Assembly (NCBI RefSeq): GCF_947487575.1
Contig: NZ_CANKXG010000005.1
Coordinates: 1-64,000, forward strand
Source: an uncultured Algibacter sp.
Lineage (GTDB): Bacteria; Bacteroidota; Bacteroidia; Flavobacteriales; Flavobacteriaceae
DNA length: 64,000 nt
Direction: 5' to 3'
How positions within the stretch are numbered: position 1 is the stretch's first letter; every line of letters starts with the position of its first letter. Below the pieces are notes generated by a model. The model searched no databases. It had not been told where the DNA came from and worked only from the letters and a program-made list of their open reading frames with translations. Below are positions 59,436-64,000 of the stretch, piece after piece. Position numbers and translations under genes: made by a program.

Positions 59436-60575
59436 ATGAAGTCAGTTTATTTTGATAATGCAGCAACTACCCCAATACGTAATGAGGTCATTGATGCTAT
59501 ATCTGAAATTATGAAAACTAATTTTGGGAACCCTTCGTCTTCTCATAGTTTTGGAAGAGCTTCAAAGGCTTTAGTTGAAAAATCAAGAAAAGCAATAGCA
59601 AGTTGTTTAAATGTTTCTGCTGGCGAAATTATTTTTACGTCTGGTGGTACAGAAGCTGATAATTTAGTTTTGAATAGTGCTGTGAAGGATTTAGGAGTTG
59701 AGCACATAATTACATCTAAAATTGAGCATCATGCTGTTTTACACACCGTTGAAAAACTTCAGATTGAAAATAATATTAAGGTAAGTTATGTAAATATTAT
59801 GCCTTCTGGCGAAATAGATTTAGAGCATTTAGAGCGTTTTTTAGAGTCAGATTTAAAAACATTAGTTACACTTATGCATGTAAATAATGAAATTGGAAAC
59901 CTTCTAGATCTTAAAAAAGTTACTGATTTATGTAAAGCGAATGAGGCACTTTTCCATACTGATGCAGTACAATCTGTTGGGCATTATAAAATAGATTTAC
60001 TGGATATTCCAGTGGATTTTTTAGCAGCATCTGCTCATAAATTTCATGGACCTAAAGGTGTTGGATTTGCTTTTATTAGAAAAAACTCAGGATTAAAACC
60101 ATTAATTGTGGGTGGGGAGCAGGAACGTGGTTTACGTGCTGGAACAGAAAGTATCCATAATATAGTGGGGATGGAAGTTGCTTTAAAAACCTCTTATGAT
60201 GTTTTAGATGAAGAGACTCATTATGTGAAAACATTAAAGCACTATTTTATTGATGAAATAAAAAAAAGCATACCAAGTGTAAAATTTAATGGACTTTCTG
60301 AAAGTTTAGATAAAAGCACATATACACTTGTTAATATATGTTTACCTATTTCTCCTAAAAAGGCTGCTATGTTATTATTTCAATTAGATTTGAAGGGTGT
60401 TGCCTGCTCTAAAGGTAGTGCTTGCCAAAGTGGAAGTTCTCAAAAATCTCATGTGTTATCTGAAATTTTGAATGATGACGATTTAGAAAAGCCATCTATT
60501 CGGTTTTCATTTAGCATATTTAATACTAAAGAAGAGGTTAATTATGTGATTAATGTTTTAAAGGGATTTATTTAA
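59436..60575 (+). CDS. Cysteine desulfurase (NifS/IscS family)
   Basis: 379 residues. It takes sulfur from cysteine for iron-sulfur clusters or tRNA thiolation. Landmarks: YFDNAATTPIRNEV, NPSSSHSFGRASKALVEKS, FTSGGTEADNLVL, SAHKFHGPKGVGF with the PLP Lys, and SKGSACQSGSSQKSHVL with the catalytic Cys. No iscU/sufE gene is adjacent, and the gene is monocistronic here. Whether it serves Fe-S assembly or another pathway cannot be read. Confidence 0.94.
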   Translation: MKSVYFDNAATTPIRNEVIDAISEIMKTNFGNPSSSHSFGRASKALVEKSRKAIASCLNVSAGEIIFTSGGTEADNLVLNSAVKDLGVEHIITSKIEHHAVLHTVEKLQIENNIKVSYVNIMPSGEIDLEHLERFLESDLKTLVTLMHVNNEIGNLLDLKKVTDLCKANEALFHTDAVQSVGHYKIDLLDIPVDFLAASAHKFHGPKGVGFAFIRKNSGLKPLIVGGEQERGLRAGTESIHNIVGMEVALKTSYDVLDEETHYVKTLKHYFIDEIKKSIPSVKFNGLSESLDKSTYTLVNICLPISPKKAAMLLFQLDLKGVACSKGSACQSGSSQKSHVLSEILNDDDLEKPSIRFSFSIFNTKEEVNYVINVLKGFI

Positions 60576-61684
60576 TTATTACAATTACCAGACTGAATGT
60601 CCGAAACTGTTGGGTTATAGGCATTATACTGAATCTTTACAATTCCGTAAGAACCAGTAGTAAATAAGTTTTGTAAAGCGCAAAAATCTTTTAACTTGGT
60701 ATTAGGATAAGAGCTAACTCCCCAATACATTCCTATACTTAAAATGTCAGCAGAGATTAAATTATTTAAACCTTCTAGAGAAGTTAAAGAGTTATTATTT
60801 GCAATCATTAAATCATCTATCATTGTTAATGAATTTAAACCATTTAGAGTATTAAGCGATTGATTGCTTAATATTATTAAATTTTCTTTTACATTTTCTA
60901 AGTTACTCAGAGCATTAAGATTTTTTAGCGAAATATTATTTTCAATTGTGAAATATCCATGAATATGTTTCAAATTATCTAAGCCTTTTAATGAAGCTAA
61001 ATTTATATTGTTAATTATTTTAATGCCCAAACCATCGTCACTAATTTGAGTTAAGTTTTCGAGCCCTTCTATCGATGTTAATGACTCATTGTCGTTTATG
61101 TCTAAAGAAATTAAGGAAGAAGAAATGTTTTTGAATTTAGGTAAGTTTTTTAAACTGTTACAGTAGGCAATTGAAAAATAAGATTTAATATGCGAGTTTT
61201 GAATTCCATTTAAGGATTTTAGTTTCGGATTAAAACTAAAACCAAAGCCTCTAGTTAAACTTAAATTTGATAAACTAGATATGTCTTCTAAATAACTGTT
61301 TTTATCTATATGTATCAGTCCTGATGAAGTTAAGTTTTCAAGACCTTCAAGAGACTTTATATCTGTTTTGTGTATAGTTAGACCACCCAAATTATCATTT
61401 GCTAACGAGTTAACTATGTGTTTAAGATTCCTCAAGCTTTTCAAACTAGTGATTGGGTCTTTTGAGTTTTCACCGTTTATATACAAGCCTCCATCTATGG
61501 AAGTATAACACATGTTTCCAAAATCGTCAACTTCTTTCTGCGTGCTTAATGTAATCCCTACTATAGTTCCTTCTCCTTTGATGGTACCATTATCACAAGA
61601 ATTGATAGAGGTGTTTTCATCTCCACCAGAAGTACATGAATATATGATAAATATTAAAAAATATAATGTGGATGTATATTTCAT
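60572..61684 (-). CDS. Leucine-rich repeat-like lipoprotein (receptor L-domain type)
   Basis: 370 residues. Lipobox IIYSC (Cys 17). The body consists of about ten irregular leucine-rich units with Leu-Asn-x-Leu and SLEGL patterns (SLRNLKHIVNS, SLEGLENLTSS, SLNGIQNSHIK, SLKGLDNLKHI, TLNGLNSLTMI, SLEGLNNLISA), resembling the receptor L-domain/LRR_5-like folds, and a short Cys-containing C-terminus. Probably a surface lipoprotein that binds a ligand. It starts 12 bases after the TonB receptor gene ends, on the same strand. Confidence 0.8.
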   Translation of the reverse strand: MKYTSTLYFLIFIIYSCTSGGDENTSINSCDNGTIKGEGTIVGITLSTQKEVDDFGNMCYTSIDGGLYINGENSKDPITSLKSLRNLKHIVNSLANDNLGGLTIHKTDIKSLEGLENLTSSGLIHIDKNSYLEDISSLSNLSLTRGFGFSFNPKLKSLNGIQNSHIKSYFSIAYCNSLKNLPKFKNISSSLISLDINDNESLTSIEGLENLTQISDDGLGIKIINNINLASLKGLDNLKHIHGYFTIENNISLKNLNALSNLENVKENLIILSNQSLNTLNGLNSLTMIDDLMIANNNSLTSLEGLNNLISADILSIGMYWGVSSYPNTKLKDFCALQNLFTTGSYGIVKIQYNAYNPTVSDIQSGNCNN

Positions 61685-61696
61685 ATTTTTAATTTA

Positions 61697-64000
61697 TTAA
61701 AACTTCATAGTAGTCCTAACATTAAAAACCCGAGGCGTTAAATAATTAGGGATAGCAATTTGTCTTTTATTGCTTACATCTCTTACCCAGGTATTTGTTA
61801 TAGAATTTTGAATATCAAAAATATTGAATATTTCAAAACCAAAGGAAAGTTCTTTAAGCGGTTTTTTCCAACCGCTATTAAATTGTTTTTTTGCATCTAC
61901 TAGAACATATTGCAAACCAAAATCAGCACGCTTGTATGATGGTAATCTGTTTTGATATTGATATGGGTCAGCATAACTTGGCGAACCTCCAGGTAAACCA
62001 GTGTTGAATACCAAGTTTAAATACATTTTTAAATTTGGCATATTTGGAACATAATCTTGAAAGAGTGCTGCAAACTTTAAGCGCTGGTCTGTTGGTCTAG
62101 ATATATAACCTCTGTTATTAATATTTTCTTCGGTTTTTAGATACCCAAAACTAAACCAAGATTCTGTTCCTGGAACAAATTCGCCATTTAAGCGCATATC
62201 TAGCCCGTAAGCATATGCAACCGCACTATTGTTAGCTCTGTATCTAATACGAACATTTTCAAGTGTGTAAGGGTTAACATCTGTTAAATTCTTATAATAA
62301 ACTTCTGAGGTGAGCTTAAAAGGTCTGTCCCACATTTTAAAACTATAATCGTTTCCTAATACCAGATGAAATGATTTTTGAGCTTTTACATCTGGTTGAA
62401 CCACACCATTTCTATCTCTGAGTTCTCTGTAGAAGGGAGGTTGATAATACAAACCACCTGCAACCCTAAAAAGCATGTCTTTCTCCCAATTTGGCTTTAT
62501 TGCAAATTGAGCACGCGGACTAAAAACAACTTGGTTTGATGTTGAAAAATCATCACCGCTTACAGACCAACTGTGCGCACGAATACCTGCATTATACCAA
62601 ACATCACTTGTTCCTAAAGTGCTTCGTTTACTCCATTGCGCATAAGCTTGAAATCTGTTTATTTGAGTGTTATTTGTAGCTCTAACATTTTGAAATGGCT
62701 CTAAAGGGCCCGTAAAAGGTTCGTAAGGTTGTTCATTAGGAGATGTTCTGGGAGGTCTTATAGAAAATCCTGCCGAGTCGATAACTTCCCACTCAATTAA
62801 ACGATCCCTAATGTCTTCATTTGTATATTTTAAAGACCATTCAAACCTATTATCATTAACTTTAAAATCGCCTTTATGCTCAATATTGGTAATAAGTGCG
62901 TCCAAATCATTTCTTCCGTGGTTCAATTGGCTGCCTATGCCTTGGCTAAATTCAACTTCCCCTAAATTTTCATCGCCTATATTGCCGTTTACTTCTCCTA
63001 ATCTATATTGTGCTAAAATATCAAAGTATTCTTCTTCAGTAGTATGATATGTTGATGCAATTAAATGTAGCGTTAAATCATCATTTGCAAAATAAGACCC
63101 TTTAAAGGCGCCAAAAAGTGTTTGATATCTATCCTTTTCTTGACCATCATAAAATACCAATAATGCCACGGGCTCGCTTAATGTTCCAAAATTAGTTTGT
63201 CGGGCTTGTGGTTCAAAATTGTATTTATTAATTGAAGCACTTCCTAAAAAACTTAAATTAAATTTATTGGAAAACTTATAGGTAAAAAAGCCTTGGGCAT
63301 CTGCAAATGTTGGTCTAAAATTAGTTTCTGTTTCTTTAGCATTTACTAATAAACTATTATCGCGGTAACGAAGCCCAACAATTCCTGTGAATTTGGAATC
63401 TTTGCTTATGTTTTCCACAGAAAGACTTCCTCCTAATAAACTTAAATCGGCATTAACTTCAAATTGATAAGGGTTTTTATATGTGATGTCTAAAACAGAT
63501 GAAAGCTTATCACCATACTTTGCCTGAAAACCACCTGCAGAGAAATCTACATTTTGCACCAAATTTGTGTTTACAAAACTCAAACCTTCTTGTTGACCAG
63601 AACGCACTAAAAATGGACGATAAACTTCAATACCATTTACATATACTAAGTTTTCATCATAATTTCCTCCTCGAACGGAATACTGTGTGCTTAACTCATT
63701 ATTGTTACTAACCCCAGGTAAGGTTAATAACAAATTTTCTACACCAGCATTGGCTCCAGGGATTTTGCGAATAACATCTGGTTTTATCGTAATAACGCCT
63801 TCAACCTCTTTTTTTCTATTACTATTAATAATAATAGTGGCTATTTGTTCAATTGAGGCACTCATTACAGGATTAAATTCAAGTTCCTCACCGTTTTTTA
63901 AATTGAAAGTACTTGTTACCTTTTTATGTGAAAGATGGGTGAACTCAATAGTTATATTTTTATTAGCTGGAATTGTAATACTGTAAAAACCGTTGGTATT
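61697..64000 (-). CDS. TonB-dependent outer-membrane receptor (5' end beyond window)
   Basis: Partial: the frame continues without a stop through the window end; 767 residues seen. The first 45 residues (NTNGFYSITIPANKN) are the end of a carboxypeptidase-regulatory-like domain. Then follows the plug: EGVITIKPDVIRKIPGANAG, LPGVSNNNELSTQYSVRGGN, GGFQAKYGDKLSSVLDI. The rest is the 22-stranded barrel, ending in FGFEIFNIFDIQN and a final strand ending TTMKF. It imports a large or scarce ligand with TonB energy. No SusD-like gene follows; a leucine-rich lipoprotein gene does. An internal Met at 63865 is not the true start. Confidence 0.9.
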   Translation of the reverse strand, partial: NTNGFYSITIPANKNITIEFTHLSHKKVTSTFNLKNGEELEFNPVMSASIEQIATIIINSNRKKEVEGVITIKPDVIRKIPGANAGVENLLLTLPGVSNNNELSTQYSVRGGNYDENLVYVNGIEVYRPFLVRSGQQEGLSFVNTNLVQNVDFSAGGFQAKYGDKLSSVLDITYKNPYQFEVNADLSLLGGSLSVENISKDSKFTGIVGLRYRDNSLLVNAKETETNFRPTFADAQGFFTYKFSNKFNLSFLGSASINKYNFEPQARQTNFGTLSEPVALLVFYDGQEKDRYQTLFGAFKGSYFANDDLTLHLIASTYHTTEEEYFDILAQYRLGEVNGNIGDENLGEVEFSQGIGSQLNHGRNDLDALITNIEHKGDFKVNDNRFEWSLKYTNEDIRDRLIEWEVIDSAGFSIRPPRTSPNEQPYEPFTGPLEPFQNVRATNNTQINRFQAYAQWSKRSTLGTSDVWYNAGIRAHSWSVSGDDFSTSNQVVFSPRAQFAIKPNWEKDMLFRVAGGLYYQPPFYRELRDRNGVVQPDVKAQKSFHLVLGNDYSFKMWDRPFKLTSEVYYKNLTDVNPYTLENVRIRYRANNSAVAYAYGLDMRLNGEFVPGTESWFSFGYLKTEENINNRGYISRPTDQRLKFAALFQDYVPNMPNLKMYLNLVFNTGLPGGSPSYADPYQYQNRLPSYKRADFGLQYVLVDAKKQFNSGWKKPLKELSFGFEIFNIFDIQNSITNTWVRDVSNKRQIAIPNYLTPRVFNVRTTMKF

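Overview
This is an AT-rich stretch of chromosome from a member of the Bacteroidota, most likely a marine-type Flavobacteriaceae. The evidence is GldF and GldG of the gliding machinery, three proteins with type IX secretion (T9SS) C-terminal sorting domains (types A and B), a TonB-dependent receptor, Bacteroidota-only families (DUF6048, DUF6452, DUF6768, DUF6090, DUF4294, CCC-motif protein), TAnnTTTG-type promoters and the near absence of strong Shine-Dalgarno sites. The genus cannot be told from the window. No rRNA, tRNA, CRISPR array or transposase was seen.

Layout. 0-7 kb: a structured repeat, a DUF2188 gene, an orphan gene enclosed by inverted hairpin arms, then the minus-strand run gldF - small membrane protein - gldG - dnaN, an ABM-domain protein and a SAM-hydrolase family protein. 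7-12 kb: phoH-like gene, purC, a HAD phosphatase, a lipoprotein alpha-carbonic anhydrase, a TfoX protein and a membrane acyltransferase. 12-19 kb: carbon-uptake block with an AGCS amino-acid symporter, a two-subunit Na+/solute (probably acetate) symporter, acetyl-CoA synthetase and DUF2306. 19-24 kb: ABC exporter, DinB, Bcr/CflA efflux, a half-helicase and a PagL-like outer-membrane protein. 24-27.5 kb: two paralogous TPR/membrane/HTH regulators. 27.8-31.4 kb: three-gene acyl-CoA carboxylase operon. 31.6-38 kb: YceI, NUDIX, a large T9SS type B adhesin-like protein, M42 peptidase, DUF4294 and a hemolysin III protein. 38-42 kb: DUF1800-DUF1501-T9SS type A operon. 42-52 kb: housekeeping RNA and protein methyltransferases, exonuclease, ZIP transporter, OsmC and small lipoproteins, mixed with a dense set of intergenic hairpin repeats. 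51.5-55.5 kb: SRPBCC - ECF sigma - DUF6768 operon, ornithine aminotransferase and small membrane proteins. 55.5-64 kb: T9SS protein, Smr protein, TSP3 lipoprotein, cysteine desulfurase, and a LeuRich-type lipoprotein downstream of a TonB receptor that runs off the window end.

Most genes are ordinary core genes. The least explained signals are in non-coding DNA. First, a pair of arms at 577-597 and 1293-1329 encloses an orphan gene, and a near-identical pair at 36593-36613 and 36646-36682 encloses only 32 nt, so the two loci look like filled and empty versions of one cassette-like element. Second, a four-copy intergenic element carries sequence-varying but pairing-preserving stems. Other candidates for follow-up are the gene between gldF and gldG, the twin TPR-HTH regulators (the second apparently without an ATG start), the ECF sigma/DUF6768 pair, and the TonB receptor/leucine-rich lipoprotein pair.
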